Shown piece after piece: positions 1-8,778 of a DNA stretch of 64,000 nucleotides; position 1 is the first letter of the stretch; each line of letters begins with the position of its first letter. The translations under genes were made by a program, and so were the position numbers. Under the pieces are notes generated by a model. The model had not been told where the DNA came from, searched no databases, and saw only the letters and a list, made by a program, of their open reading frames with translations. This DNA is from Sphingosinicella sp. LHD-64 (GTDB lineage: Bacteria; Pseudomonadota; Alphaproteobacteria; Sphingomonadales; Sphingomonadaceae): assembly GCF_031157375.1 (NCBI RefSeq), contig NZ_JAVIFV010000002.1, positions 124,001 through 188,000 of the forward strand, written 5' to 3'.

Positions 1-1
1 C

Positions 2-841
2 TCGATCCTGATCGTCGTCAGCGCCGCCGCCGCCTTCTCGGCGATCGAGACGTGGAGCGTCGCGACGTTCATCCAGCCCGGCACGCGGCCCGAGGGAATC
101 CGCTTCCTCGGCGCGATCCTGCTCACCGTCTCGCTGCTGATCGCCTGGTCGGCGCTCTATTATTCGATCAACTTCTACATTCTGCTGGAAGAGCAGAAGG
201 ACCGGCTGCTGCGGCTTGAAAGCACGGCCTCCAATGCCCAGCTTGCCATGCTGCGCTACCAGCTCAATCCCCACTTTCTCTTCAATACGTTGAACTCGAT
301 CTCCACCCTCGTCCTGCTCAAGCAGACCGACCGCGCCAATGCGATGCTCTCGCGCCTGTCGTCCTTCCTGCGCTATACTCTGGTCAACGAGCCGGCCGGC
401 ACGGTCACGATCCAGCAGGAGGTCGAGACGCTGAAGCTCTATCTCGAGATCGAGAAGATGCGTTTCGAAGAACGGCTGCGGCCGCACTTCAATATCGATC
501 CTGGCGCGGCCCAGTCGCAGCTGCCGTCGCTGCTGCTCCAGCCCCTGGTCGAAAATGCGATCAAATATGCGGTGACGCCGCAGGAGGAGGGCGCCGACAT
601 CTCGGTCGAGGTCAGGCGCCAGATCGACCGCGTCCTCATCACCGTCACCGATACCGGGCCGGGCGCCGACGCCCAGTACAAGGCGCGCGCCGAACATTCC
701 ACCGGTGTCGGTCTGGCGAACATTCGGGACCGTCTGGCGCAGGCCTATGGCGACAACCAGAGGTTCGAGACACAGTCGGACATTACAGGGGGCTTCCGCG
801 TTTTCATCGATATACCCTTCCAAACCGAGGAGCCGAAATGA
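2..841 (+). CDS. LytS/YehU-type sensor histidine kinase (5' end outside the window)
   Basis: The reading frame is open from base 2, so the start lies upstream of the window. The visible part begins with two hydrophobic membrane stretches (about bases 2-60 and 100-190). A short linker leads to the His_kinase domain with the core RYQLNPHFLFNTLNS at about 255-300, where the His is the phospho-acceptor. A HATPase domain follows, with VENAIKYAV near 550 and GVGLANIRDRL near 705. This order is that of the LytS/YehU kinases, which phosphorylate LytTR regulators. Its TGA overlaps the ATG of the next gene (ATGA at 838-841), so the two are co-translated and surely form a pair. The input domain cannot be judged because it is cut off. 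Confidence 0.93.
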   Translation, partial: SILIVVSAAAAFSAIETWSVATFIQPGTRPEGIRFLGAILLTVSLLIAWSALYYSINFYILLEEQKDRLLRLESTASNAQLAMLRYQLNPHFLFNTLNSISTLVLLKQTDRANAMLSRLSSFLRYTLVNEPAGTVTIQQEVETLKLYLEIEKMRFEERLRPHFNIDPGAAQSQLPSLLLQPLVENAIKYAVTPQEEGADISVEVRRQIDRVLITVTDTGPGADAQYKARAEHSTGVGLANIRDRLAQAYGDNQRFETQSDITGGFRVFIDIPFQTEEPK

Positions 842-1641
842 CGATCCGCACCATCCTGGTGGACGACGAGCCGCTGGCGATTCAGGGTCTCGAGCTGCGC
901 CTTCAGCCGCATGAGGACGTCGAGATCATCGACACCTGCTCGAACGGGCGCGAGGCGATCCGCTCGATCAAGACCAACAAGCCCGATCTCGTCTTCCTCG
1001 ACATCCAGATGCCGGGCTTCGATGGCTTTTCGGTCATCCAGGGCCTGATGGAGGTCGAGCCGCCGCTCTTCGTCTTCGTCACCGCCTATTCCGACCACGC
1101 GCTGCGCGCGTTCGAGGCGCAGGCGGTCGACTATCTGATGAAGCCGGTCGACGAGGCGCGTCTCGCCGACACGCTCGAGCGGGTGCGCCAGCGCCTCACC
1201 GAGAAGCGCGGCGTCGAGGAGGTGGAGAAGCTCAAGGAGGTGCTCGCCGAAGTGGCGCCCGATGCGATGGAGAATGTCGATGCGGTCGGCGACGACGGCC
1301 ATGCCGCCAGCCGCTACGAGAAGATGATCAACATCAAGGACCGCGGCCAGATCTTCCGGGTCGACGTCGACAGCATCGAGAAGATCGACGCCGCCGGCGA
1401 CTACATGTGCATCTACACCGGCGACAACACCCTGATCCTGCGCGAGACGATGAAGGATCTGGAGAAGCGCCTCGATCCGCGCCGCTTCCAGCGCGTCCAC
1501 CGTTCGACCATCGTCAACCTGGATCAGGTCCGCCAGGTGAAGCCGCACACCAACGGCGAATGCTTCCTGGTTCTGGGCTCGGGCCAGCAGGTGAAGGTCA
1601 GCCGCTCCTACCGCGACGTGGTGGCGCGCTTCGTCCACTGA
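838..1641 (+). CDS. LytTR-family response regulator
   Basis: 267 residues. An N-terminal receiver domain (about 1-120) has the acidic pocket DDEPLA, the phospho-acceptor Asp55 in VFLDIQMPG and the conserved Lys in YLMKPVD. A charged linker (120-160) is followed by a C-terminal LytTR DNA-binding domain (about 165-265) with the typical sequence FQRVHRSTIVNLDQV. It is the cognate regulator of the kinase it overlaps by 4 bp. LytTR regulators bind direct repeats near promoters, and no target can be named from this window. The gene is complete and of normal family length. Confidence 0.95.
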   Translation: MTIRTILVDDEPLAIQGLELRLQPHEDVEIIDTCSNGREAIRSIKTNKPDLVFLDIQMPGFDGFSVIQGLMEVEPPLFVFVTAYSDHALRAFEAQAVDYLMKPVDEARLADTLERVRQRLTEKRGVEEVEKLKEVLAEVAPDAMENVDAVGDDGHAASRYEKMINIKDRGQIFRVDVDSIEKIDAAGDYMCIYTGDNTLILRETMKDLEKRLDPRRFQRVHRSTIVNLDQVRQVKPHTNGECFLVLGSGQQVKVSRSYRDVVARFVH

Positions 1642-1729
1642 CGGGGCGGCGGCCCCGCCGACCGGCGACCCGCCGGCCGATGCGGCGCGGTGCGTCGTTC
1701 CCCTTCGCGCCGGGTGGCGGCGGACCGCC

Positions 1730-2050
1730 TTACCAGCGGTCCTGCCGGTCGTGCCTCTGGCGGTAGATGTTGCGGCTGGCCCGGTCCTGCATCCGTTCCA
1801 GCCGATAACGTTCGCGGCCGGTCAGGCCGGGGCCGTCGGCGCGGCTGCGCCGTTCGTAGCGGGCAATATGCGCCTGCTGGCGCTCGAGCCGGTAGGCCTC
1901 GCGCGCGGTGAGCTCGCCAGTGCCGACGCCGTGCCAGATGCGGTGCTGCTGGTTGCCCTGCCGCTGGTTGATCCGGGCCTCGGCCGGCATCGCGCTGGCA
2001 AGGGTGCCGACGCCGAGCGCAATGGCCGCGAACAGGAACTTGGTACGCAT
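1730..2050 (-). CDS. small secreted basic protein, unknown function
   Basis: 106 residues from an ATG at 2050, preceded by a clear GAGGAG ribosome-binding site. A longer frame upstream lacks a signal peptide and is not favoured. MRTKFLFAAIALGVGTLASA looks like a cleaved signal peptide ending at AMPAEA. The mature part is rich in Arg, Gln and Tyr, with two copies of a motif like LTAREAYRLERQ and LTGRERYRLERM. These suggest two helical repeats in a periplasmic protein. Short proteins of this style are common in sphingomonads, but I do not recognise a named function. It is divergent from the RNA-ligase gene at 2181. Confidence 0.75.
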   Translation of the reverse strand: MRTKFLFAAIALGVGTLASAMPAEARINQRQGNQQHRIWHGVGTGELTAREAYRLERQQAHIARYERRSRADGPGLTGRERYRLERMQDRASRNIYRQRHDRQDRW

Positions 2051-2180
2051 GTCAGGTCTCCTCGGACGATCACTGTCCGCAGGACCTAACGCGGCAGGCA
2101 CGCGAACCCTTCGAAGGCGACTCGACTTTTGGTCTCGATCGAGAACATAATAGGAACATCTTGTCGAGTCGGAGAGCGCC

Positions 2181-2774
2181 ATGCCGAAGCCGGATGTCTA
2201 TCGCTATTTCCTCGCTTTCAGGCCCGATCCCGTGCTGCGCTACTGGATCGCCTCGCTGCGCCAGGCCGCCGGCCAGCATGAGCGGCAGATCAGGGAACGC
2301 CATCTTCATCTGACCTTGTGCGTGCTGCTCGAAAGCCTGGAGCGCGATCATTTCATCGCGCCCCGCGTCGAGGCGGCGCTGGCCGGCGCCGATCTGTCGT
2401 CGCTCCTGCTGCATCTCGGACGCGTCGGTGGTGGTGACGGCGGGGCGGCGCTCTATACGATCGGGCGGAAGGCCGGGTATCGCGCGTTCTGCCGCACCCT
2501 GTTCGGACATCTCGCGGCACGGGACATCATGCCAATACTGGAGAAGCACCAGCCGCATGTGACGCTGGGCCATGACCGCTGCGGCTTCGAGCCGTTCACA
2601 TTCCTGTGCGAATGGGTTCCGGGCGAGATCCTGTTGATCGAGAGCGAGCACGGGAACGGCATTCATAATGTGCTCGGAAGTTGGCCGTTGCGGCCGCCCC
2701 CGCAGGGCTCCTTCCCGTTCGGCCCGACGCTCCCGCCCATTCCACCGATGCAGGCGGCGGCAGGGTCGCGCTAA
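2181..2774 (+). CDS. 2'-5' RNA ligase / cyclic phosphodiesterase family protein
   Basis: 197 residues. Two HxTx motifs mark the 2H phosphoesterase fold: HLTL near residue 44 and HVTL near residue 125. Members act on 2',3'-cyclic phosphates or 2'-5' linkages in RNA, and the exact substrate is not evident here. The N-terminus YRYFLAFRPD is typical of bacterial ThpR-like proteins. The start is supported by GGAG 8-10 bases upstream. The C-terminus (PPPQGSFPFGP) is proline-rich. Its stop is one base from the end of the convergent cyclophilin gene. Confidence 0.85.
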   Translation: MPKPDVYRYFLAFRPDPVLRYWIASLRQAAGQHERQIRERHLHLTLCVLLESLERDHFIAPRVEAALAGADLSSLLLHLGRVGGGDGGAALYTIGRKAGYRAFCRTLFGHLAARDIMPILEKHQPHVTLGHDRCGFEPFTFLCEWVPGEILLIESEHGNGIHNVLGSWPLRPPPQGSFPFGPTLPPIPPMQAAAGSR

Positions 2775-2775
2775 C

Positions 2776-3426
2776 CTATTCCACCCGCCGCACCCGGACG
2801 ATCGCGACCGGATCGGCGAGCATCTGGCCGCGCATGCTGCCGCTGCCGGCGTTCGGGATGGTTTCGGCGTCGAGGATGCGGCGGATGACGTCCATGCCTT
2901 CGACCACGCGGCCGAAGGCGGCATAGCCCGGATCGTCGCCACGGGCGTCCATCTGCTCCATCCGGGCGGTGGTGATGAAGAACTCGCCCATCGCATTGCC
3001 CGGTGCGGTGCGCGCCATCGAGATCGTGCCGGGCTCGTGCCTGAGGCCGGTCTTGCTGGTCGGCTCGTGCGCGATCGGCGGCAGCATGCGTCGGTAGGAG
3101 CGGCGGATGCCGCCCTGGATGAAGCCGCGTCCCGGCGCGCCCCGCGTCGGCGCCGCGCGGTAGAAGCTGGTGCCGTCGAACCGGCCCTGATCGGCGTAGG
3201 CGAGGAAGTTCGCCGTGGTGACCGGCGCCCGCCGCCCGTCCAGCTCCAGCGTGATCGCGCCTGCTCCGGTCTCGATGCGGACCCGCGCCGCATCGGGCAC
3301 CGGCGCCGGGGCGGCCGCATTCGCTGTGGCGGTTTCGTTGGCGGCGGCCGGCTGATTGATCGGGGCATCGTCGGTGCAGCCGACGAGGAGGGCAAGACCG
3401 GCAAGACATGCGAGCGGGCGAATCAT
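2776..3426 (-). CDS. cyclophilin-type peptidyl-prolyl isomerase, lipoprotein
   Basis: 216 residues from ATG 3426 (a GTG two codons upstream is an alternative). The N-terminus MIRPLACLAGLALLVGCTDD has a lipobox (LVGC), so the protein is probably lipid-anchored in the periplasm. An Ala/Pro-rich linker follows to about residue 45. The cyclophilin domain shows VTTANFLAYADQGRFDGT, FIQGG, GTISMAR and a final FGRVVEGMDVI. These correspond to the active-site framework of small bacterial PpiA/PpiB enzymes, which catalyse cis/trans proline isomerisation in exported proteins. The match is clear, the natural clients are unknown. Confidence 0.9.
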   Translation of the reverse strand: MIRPLACLAGLALLVGCTDDAPINQPAAANETATANAAAPAPVPDAARVRIETGAGAITLELDGRRAPVTTANFLAYADQGRFDGTSFYRAAPTRGAPGRGFIQGGIRRSYRRMLPPIAHEPTSKTGLRHEPGTISMARTAPGNAMGEFFITTARMEQMDARGDDPGYAAFGRVVEGMDVIRRILDAETIPNAGSGSMRGQMLADPVAIVRVRRVE

Positions 3427-3486
3427 GCGCACCAGCCTAGGCGCCCGAACGCCGCGATTGAATGGGCCGCTCCCGGTGCCGCCCGG

Positions 3487-4017
3487 TCAATCGGCGCGCT
3501 GCCGCGACGGATGGGCCGCGCGCCAGTCGGCCGGATGCTGGTGCGTGCCGCGCCAGACGCCGCGCCGCGCCTGCCGTGCGTCGGCCAGCTCCGCTTCATG
3601 CTCTTCGAAGCGCGGGTCGCGGGCGCCGAGCGCGAAGCCGGCGCGGACCATGGCGGCGCCGACGTCGCCGGCGCCGGTGCGGCAGTCGGCCAACTTGCGG
3701 CCGTAGCGGTCCGTCGCCCTCTCCATGCAAACGAGACCGCCGCCACGCACCAGCCGTTCCAGCGCGCCGCGTGCCGCCTCGCCGCACGGCCAGGCGCGTC
3801 CGTCGGCGTCGGTGCAGGTCTGGCGATATTCGGGCGCATCGATGCCGGCGATGCGGATCTTGTCGGCGCCCAGCTTCAGCGAATCCCCGTCGATCACCTG
3901 GATCTCGGCGCCGTCGGCGGCACGGATCGTCCGCAGCTCGGCGTCGCGGCGCTCGAACCACCACCAGGCGGCGAGCGTCAGCGCGAGCAGCAGCAGATAG
4001 CCGATCCGGCGCAGCAT
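3487..4017 (-). CDS. thermonuclease-family (SNase-like) exported or membrane-anchored nuclease
   Basis: 176 residues. One N-terminal hydrophobic helix (LLLLALTLAAWWWF, about 8-21) works as signal or anchor. The staphylococcal-nuclease fold follows: VIDGDSLKL, the catalytic segment IRIAGIDAPEYRQ, and DRYGRKLADC with the second catalytic Arg. Extra cysteines (C68, C78 and others) may form disulfides in the periplasm. The family cleaves DNA and RNA with calcium. It lies 7 bp downstream of the DUF4126 gene, so the two are probably one transcript. Confidence 0.9.
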   Translation of the reverse strand: MLRRIGYLLLLALTLAAWWWFERRDAELRTIRAADGAEIQVIDGDSLKLGADKIRIAGIDAPEYRQTCTDADGRAWPCGEAARGALERLVRGGGLVCMERATDRYGRKLADCRTGAGDVGAAMVRAGFALGARDPRFEEHEAELADARQARRGVWRGTHQHPADWRAAHPSRQRAD

Positions 4018-4024
4018 CTCAGGG

Positions 4025-4627
4025 TCAGGGCTGCGCGGCGTCGGCGCGGCGCGCGAAGGCCCGCTTCAGCAGGCGCCGCACCCAGAGCAAGACGGCGATC
4101 GAAACGACCAGCAGCACGACCGCGATCACCGTCGCCGCCAGCGGATTGGCGAGCGCCAGCCAGAGCAGCCCGCCGGTGACCACGTCCTCCCCGGTCGAGA
4201 CCGCGATGTTGCTGAACGGCTCGGGGCTGGTGTTGACCACGGCACGCGTTCCCGCCTTCGCGCCATGGCTGAGCAGGGCCGCACCGCCGCCCAGAAGGAA
4301 GCTCGCCACCTGCCAGGTCGGATCCTGCGCATCGACGATCGCCATCGCGAGCAGCGCCCCGCCGACCGGCCGCACCAAGCTGTGCACCGCATCCCACGCG
4401 GAATCGAGCCAGGCGATCTTGTCGGCGAAGAATTCGGCGACGAGGCCGACGCCGGCAATGCCGATCACCCAGGGACTGGCGAGCGCATCCAGCGCGGAGA
4501 GATGCTGCGGCAGATCGATCCAGCCGTAGCGCATCGCCAGGCCGGTCGCGAAGGCGCACAGATAGAGTCGCCAGCCCGACAGCAGGCTGATACTGGCCGC
4601 AAGACCGATCAGCTCGGCAATGCCCAT
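4025..4627 (-). CDS. DUF4126 integral membrane protein
   Basis: 200 residues with several membrane helices: the N-terminal stretch LIGLAASISLLSGWRLYLCA, a centre with GVGLVAEFFADKI, and the C-terminal LAATVIAVVLLVVSIAVLLW. The order, length and the phrases SGWRLY and EFFADKIAWLDSAWD fit the DUF4126 family, whose function is unknown. It is first in a likely two-gene unit with the nuclease at 3487-4017. Confidence 0.85.
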   Translation of the reverse strand: MGIAELIGLAASISLLSGWRLYLCAFATGLAMRYGWIDLPQHLSALDALASPWVIGIAGVGLVAEFFADKIAWLDSAWDAVHSLVRPVGGALLAMAIVDAQDPTWQVASFLLGGGAALLSHGAKAGTRAVVNTSPEPFSNIAVSTGEDVVTGGLLWLALANPLAATVIAVVLLVVSIAVLLWVRRLLKRAFARRADAAQP

Positions 4628-4723
4628 GGCGCGATGCTGACACTGCCGGCGGCCCGACGCAATGCGTCACCCGTTGCCGATTTCGCGCTGTCCCCTGTCC
4701 CCGCGCCACGGCATATCGGCGCG

Positions 4724-5503
4724 ATGGATCAGGCGCGTGCCTATATCTGGTTGCCGCATGCGGGCGAGGTGCCGGCCCGGGCGGTACGCTTCGCCGTCGC
4801 CGACCGTGCCCGCCAGCTGGTCTCCGGCGCCTGGACGGTGATCGCCGACCGCCACGGCGCCTTCCACGTCGCCGGCGCGGGCGGCTTCGGCCTCGCCCGC
4901 CTCGCCATCCGCCGCCGCGGCCTCGCCTTCAGCCAGTCGCACGACGGCACCACGCCGCTCGTCGCGCGCGGCATCGCGTCGCCGGGCCCGCGCACCTCCC
5001 GCTGGATCCCGGCGCCCGGCACGACGCCCTGGCATGCCCTGTCGATCTCCTTCCCTGCCGAATATCTGCGCCGCACCCCCGGGGCGCCGGGCGATCCGGG
5101 GCGGCGGCCGATGATCCAGCTGCCCGTTCCCGAGCCCGGCCGGATGTACCGCATCGCCTTCCTGGTCACCGACAGCGCCTTCGGCCGGATCGACTATGAG
5201 GACCGGTCCGATCGCTATCTCGGCCGCGTGACCGACGGGCGCAGCCGCAGCCTGCTGATCCTCGCCCGCGTCGTCGACAGCGATCTCGCCGCGCTCAGCG
5301 CCAGGCTCTCCCGCCTGTCGCCGCAGGCCCCTCTGCGCCTGTTCAGCCGCACCGGTGCCCCGGCAGGGGACGAGCGCGGCCTGCTCTTCCCCGCGGCCGA
5401 GGCGGATCATCTCGACCTCGTCGAATTGCACAATCTCTACCGCCCACCCCTCGACGGACCGGCGCCAGCGCGCCAGCTCCGCCTTCCCCTCGACCACCAT
5501 TAG
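4724..5503 (+). CDS. hypothetical protein
   Basis: 259 residues from the ATG at 4724. A longer open frame begins at 4265 but would cross the convergent DUF4126 gene, so the downstream start is chosen. No strong ribosome-binding site is seen. No signal peptide or membrane segment is visible. The protein is rich in Arg and Pro, and the middle contains IPAPGTTPWHALSISFPAEY. I do not recognise a family. Codon use fits the neighbours, and the frame has a closely spaced downstream gene on the same strand. Confidence 0.6.
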   Translation: MDQARAYIWLPHAGEVPARAVRFAVADRARQLVSGAWTVIADRHGAFHVAGAGGFGLARLAIRRRGLAFSQSHDGTTPLVARGIASPGPRTSRWIPAPGTTPWHALSISFPAEYLRRTPGAPGDPGRRPMIQLPVPEPGRMYRIAFLVTDSAFGRIDYEDRSDRYLGRVTDGRSRSLLILARVVDSDLAALSARLSRLSPQAPLRLFSRTGAPAGDERGLLFPAAEADHLDLVELHNLYRPPLDGPAPARQLRLPLDHH

Positions 5504-5560
5504 GATGGCGCGCGATCACCCGCTCTTGTAAGGCGGGCCGGACCTTGCGGGAGATATACC

Positions 5561-6067
5561 ATGACCAGGTTCTGGGCCTGTCTGACCACCCTCGCCGTCA
5601 TCTCCTGCAGCGCTCCGGCGCCGGAACAGAACAAGGCCGACACGGCGACTGCGCCCGCACCCGGCAATGCCGCGGCGGCGGCGAACGCCACCGCCGGAAC
5701 GGCAGGCATTCTCACCGCCTATGTCGGCCGCCATCCGGGCGAGAGCGTCGACGGCGTCACCTTCCGCGCCCATCCCGCGGTCCGCACCGCCGTCGCGGCG
5801 ACGCTGACCGATCCGGCGCTGCGCCGGTTCGTCCTCGACAGCCCGGCGACCGATGCGCCGATCGTGGCGCGGGACGGCCGGATCCTCGCCTGGGGCTGCG
5901 AGCCGCACAATTGCGGCTACCACAATTGGTCGATCTCGATCACGCCGGACGGCGCCACCGCGGACGTCTGCTTCTACGACGATGACGACAGCGCCGATGG
6001 TCCCTCGCGCTGGTATCTGGCCGGCGGCACCACCGAAGAGCGGCCCGGCAACTGCCCGTCCGAATGA
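5561..6067 (+). CDS. hypothetical lipoprotein
   Basis: 168 residues. The N-terminus has a lipobox-like sequence (TLAVISC at about 10-16), followed by an Ala/Thr-rich linker to about residue 45. The mature part contains the cysteine-bearing segment AWGCEPHNCGYHNWSISI and an acidic YDDDDSADG stretch. No known enzyme motif is visible. The TGA overlaps the ATG of the broken NIPSNAP gene (ATGA, 6064-6067), so the two were co-translated. Confidence 0.75.
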   Translation: MTRFWACLTTLAVISCSAPAPEQNKADTATAPAPGNAAAAANATAGTAGILTAYVGRHPGESVDGVTFRAHPAVRTAVAATLTDPALRRFVLDSPATDAPIVARDGRILAWGCEPHNCGYHNWSISITPDGATADVCFYDDDDSADGPSRWYLAGGTTEERPGNCPSE

Positions 6068-6400
6068 CCGCCGACCAGGTTCTCGAACTGCGCGTCTACA
6101 CGCTCCGTCCGGGCATGGGCGACGCGTTCGACCGGCGCTTCCACGGACAGATCCTGCCGATGCTCGAGGCGGCCGGCATCACCGTCGTCGCGGCACGATG
6201 CCGACAGCTATTGCCTGGTGCGCACCTTCCCGTCGGTCGAGGCGCGTCAGCAGACGCTCGACGCCTTCTACGACAGCGAGGCCTGGCTCACCCGACACGA
6301 TGCGGAGGTGATAGCGATGATCGCGAGCTACAGCATGGCGGTGCTCGATGCCCCGCCGCCGCTGATCGACCAGCTCGTTGCCGGCCTCGCGCCCGCGTAA
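6064..6400 (+). pseudogene. NIPSNAP-family gene with a frameshift
   Basis: The first frame (6064 to about 6198) reads VLELRVYTLRPGMGDAFDRR then ILPMLEAAGITVVAA, a typical NIPSNAP N-terminus. Past about 6198 that frame loses similarity. The rest of the domain (SYCLVRTFPSVEARQQTLDAFY, split here across two words: SYCLVRTFPSVEA and RQQTLDAFYDSEAW) continues in another frame to the stop at 6400. The total is 337 bases, one more than a multiple of three. A single-base insertion, or a two-base loss, near 6196-6204 explains it. It may be a real pseudogene or a sequencing error. Confidence 0.75.
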
Positions 6401-6452
6401 ACCATAAGCCATCGGGCATTGTTAAGCAGGCCGTCCCTAGGGTTGGACCGCC

Positions 6453-6845
6453 ATGGTCCGCCGCAGCATCCTCGGGCTGATCGCCGCCTTCCTCGTCGGC
6501 TTCTTCCTGGTGGGATTGCCGCACTGGTCCTCTTCCGACCGCAGCCAGGGCTTCGATGATCCCGCGATGATCGCGGGCCTGGCCGGCCTCTCGATGGTTG
6601 CGATGATGCTGGTCGTCGGCCAGATCGCGACGGTGCGTATCGCCTGGCTGACCATGAGCTTGTGCCTCCCCGCCGCCGTCGCTGTCCGGCTCGCTCTCGA
6701 GGCATCGGCGCTCCCGTTCTGGCCGGTGGCGATCGGCCTTGCCGCGGCCACCGGTATCGCGGCCATTCTCCCCGGCCTGCTGGCCGGCCGGCTCGCGCAG
6801 CGCCTCCAGAGCCGGAGCTCCGGCTGGATTTCAGGCGGCGAGTGA
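6453..6845 (+). CDS. small integral membrane protein, unknown function
   Basis: 130 residues with four predicted membrane segments: SILGLIAAFLVGFFLVGL, AGLAGLSMVAMMLVVGQIA, LTMSLCLPAAVAVRLAL and FWPVAIGLAAATGIAAILPG. No catalytic motif is seen. AGGGTTGG precedes the ATG at a workable distance. The 3' end overlaps the convergent DUF2061 gene by 15 bp. I cannot name a family. Confidence 0.65.
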   Translation: MVRRSILGLIAAFLVGFFLVGLPHWSSSDRSQGFDDPAMIAGLAGLSMVAMMLVVGQIATVRIAWLTMSLCLPAAVAVRLALEASALPFWPVAIGLAAATGIAAILPGLLAGRLAQRLQSRSSGWISGGE

Positions 6846-7058
6846 CGGCGGTCCCCGCCGGCGGTCGCGCAGCCGCCAGGCTTTCTCGTGGAAGAAAAAC
6901 GCAATCGCGTTGAGGCACGGTTCGATCAGCGCGATTCCGCTGGCGATCGCGACCGATCCGGTGAGCGCATAGGCCACCGAAAAGCCAACCATCAGGTGGA
7001 TCGCAAGGTAGGACAGTGTCTTCGCCAGGTCTCGGGACAGGAGATCGTACGTGTGCAT
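6831..7058 (-). CDS. DUF2061 membrane protein
   Basis: 75 residues. The pattern DLAKTLSYLAIHLMVGFSVA, then SGIALIEPCLNAIAFFFHEKAW, is typical of DUF2061: two membrane helices and the closing HEKAW motif. Function is unknown. The C-terminal tail RRGPPSLAA overlaps the end of the convergent gene at 6453-6845. Confidence 0.85.
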   Translation of the reverse strand: MHTYDLLSRDLAKTLSYLAIHLMVGFSVAYALTGSVAIASGIALIEPCLNAIAFFFHEKAWRLRDRRRGPPSLAA

Positions 7059-7129
7059 GGCACCCTAGTTAAGAATCGTTCGCAACAATGCCAATGACTT
7101 TATCCATATTCTGTGATCGGCTCCGGCGA

Positions 7130-7837
7130 TCAATCCGCGGTCGGATCCGGCAGCCGCCAGTCGATCGGCGGCAGGCCGCTACTTTCCAGGAAGGCATTGG
7201 CCTTGGAAAAATGGCGGCATCCGAAGAAGCCGCTGTGCGCCGACAGCGGCGACGGGTGCGGCGCTTTCAGAACGAGATGCTGCCCGCCTTTGTCGAGGCC
7301 GTCGACCACGGCCGCCTTCTTCTGCGCATAGCTGCCCCAGAGCAGGAAGACGACCGGATCGGCCTGCCGGTTCACCGCGGCGATCGCTGCGTCGGTGAAG
7401 CGCTCCCAGCCCCGCTCGCGGTGCGAGGCGGCCTGGCCCATCTGGACGGTGAGCACGCTGTTGAGCAGCAGCACGCCCTGCTTCGCCCAATGCTCCAGAT
7501 GACCGTGCCGGGCCGGCGGAATGCCGAGATCGGCCTGCATTTCCTTGTAGATGTTGACCAGCGACGGCGGGATCTGGGTGCCCGGCCTGACGCTGAAGCA
7601 CAGCCCATGCGCCTGTCCCGGCCCATGATAAGGATCCTGCCCGAGGATCACGACGCGCACCTGGCCCAGCGGCGTCAGATCGAACGCCCGGAACCATTCG
7701 CTGCCCTTTGGGAAGATGCGCCGCCCCGCAGCCTTCTCCGCGACCAGGAACGCGCGAAGCTGGGTCATATAAGGCTCGGCGAACTCGCCCTTCAGCGGCG
7801 CCAGCCAGCTTTCGTGAAGCCTGATCGGCTCGCTCAC
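7130..7837 (-). CDS. ung: uracil-DNA glycosylase, family 1
   Basis: 235 residues starting at GTG 7837, where GGAGGAG lies 5-11 bases upstream; the longer frame to 8161 would cover the DUF1810 gene. The enzyme removes uracil from DNA in base-excision repair. Motif A is [15 protein letters not shown] with catalytic Asp68. Motif B is [14 protein letters not shown] with the conserved His. The spacing and length match E. coli Ung. Its GTG overlaps the stop of the upstream DUF1810 gene, so the two genes are translationally coupled. Confidence 0.97.
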   Translation of the reverse strand: MSEPIRLHESWLAPLKGEFAEPYMTQLRAFLVAEKAAGRRIFPKGSEWFRAFDLTPLGQVRVVILGQDPYHGPGQAHGLCFSVRPGTQIPPSLVNIYKEMQADLGIPPARHGHLEHWAKQGVLLLNSVLTVQMGQAASHRERGWERFTDAAIAAVNRQADPVVFLLWGSYAQKKAAVVDGLDKGGQHLVLKAPHPSPLSAHSGFFGCRHFSKANAFLESSGLPPIDWRLPDPTAD

Positions 7838-8253
7838 GCCATCTCCTCCAATATCCGCAGCGTCGCAGGATCGCGCGCGCCGGCATAGAATGCGTCCAGC
7901 GCTTCGGTGAACGGGCCGGGCGTATCGCTCGCCGCCTCGAAGAGGGTCATCGAGGACCGGAATTTCATCGCATCGGTCGGCCCGAAAATGGCTTCGGCGC
8001 TCTTGTCTCGATGCTGAAGCGCACCTGTCGCCGCTTCGGCGAGCCGAGGCCCGAGGGTCGGGTGATCGAGATAGGCGCGCGCCTCGTCGAGCGAAGCCAG
8101 CGCATAGACTTGCGCCGTCGGACTGCGCCCGAGTCCGGCGATCTGCGGGAAGATGAACCACATCCAGTGGCTGGTCTTGCGGCCCGCCTTCAACTCGGCA
8201 AGCGCGTCCGCATAGACATTCTGCTGCGCCTCGACGAAACGGGACAAGTCCAT
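7834..8253 (-). CDS. DUF1810 family protein
   Basis: 139 residues. The sequence [20 protein letters not shown], then [15 protein letters not shown], is diagnostic of DUF1810 (sometimes named calpastatin-like in databases). Function is unknown. No signal peptide is present, so it is cytoplasmic. It is first in a two-gene unit with ung, sharing 4 bases with it. Confidence 0.9.
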   Translation of the reverse strand: MDLSRFVEAQQNVYADALAELKAGRKTSHWMWFIFPQIAGLGRSPTAQVYALASLDEARAYLDHPTLGPRLAEAATGALQHRDKSAEAIFGPTDAMKFRSSMTLFEAASDTPGPFTEALDAFYAGARDPATLRILEEMA

Positions 8254-8282
8254 GGGCCCGTCATAGAGGGGACCCTGCGCAT

Positions 8283-8318
8283 AAAAAAGGGGCGCCCGAA
8301 CTCGCAGGCGCCCTCTTT
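8283..8318 (-). terminator. rho-independent terminator of the lipoprotein gene at 8342-8620
   Basis: On the minus strand a GGGCGCC stem, a 10-base loop and GGCGCCC are followed by a run of six T (8283-8288). This is a classical intrinsic terminator 24 bases after the stop at 8342. Confidence 0.85.
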
Positions 8319-8341
8319 CAAAAACGCAACGGGACGCAAAC

Positions 8342-8620
8342 TTACATGCCGTTCACGTCGGCCGGCGGCTGCGCATTGGCTTCGATCGCGTCCGCCCGGT
8401 TCTCGCCGGCTTCGCGCACCGCATCCGCCTGGTTCTCGAGCGTGTCGGCGACCAGGTCGTTCGACGTGTTGCCGGCAACGCCCTCAAGATAGTCGGCCTG
8501 GTTCTCGGTCATGGCCTCGACATTGTCGGCCGCGTTCTCGGCGGGCGTCTGGGTGGTGCCGCCGCACGCGGTCAGGGCCAGCATACCAGCCGCAATCGCC
8601 CCCTGGGTGAGAATCCTCAT
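8342..8620 (-). CDS. small lipoprotein, unknown function
   Basis: 92 residues from ATG 8620 with AGGGG about 8 bases upstream. MRILTQGAIAAGMLALTACG carries a lipobox (LTAC). The mature part is acidic and Asn/Ala-rich with repeating units such as AENAADNVEAMTENQAD and LENQADAVREAGENRADAI, likely helical and coiled-coil-like. Many sphingomonads carry such short repeated lipoproteins; function is not known. It is monocistronic with its own terminator. Confidence 0.78.
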   Translation of the reverse strand: MRILTQGAIAAGMLALTACGGTTQTPAENAADNVEAMTENQADYLEGVAGNTSNDLVADTLENQADAVREAGENRADAIEANAQPPADVNGM

Positions 8621-8778
8621 CGAAACCCCTTTCATTCCGTCACAAAGCGGGGCGTCGGACCTTGCGGACCGGCGCCCCGGGAAGCCGCGTGACACCCAGC
8701 ATCCCGCGTCACAAAGCGTTCACAAGGACGAAGGTTCCCGAGAAAATTGTCGCGGGGCGCCCTTGCGCATTGGAACGG

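Noticed and set aside
2070..3404. 444-codon minus-strand frame over the RNA ligase and cyclophilin genes
   Set aside because: It overlaps two well-supported genes in other frames and has no recognisable domain.
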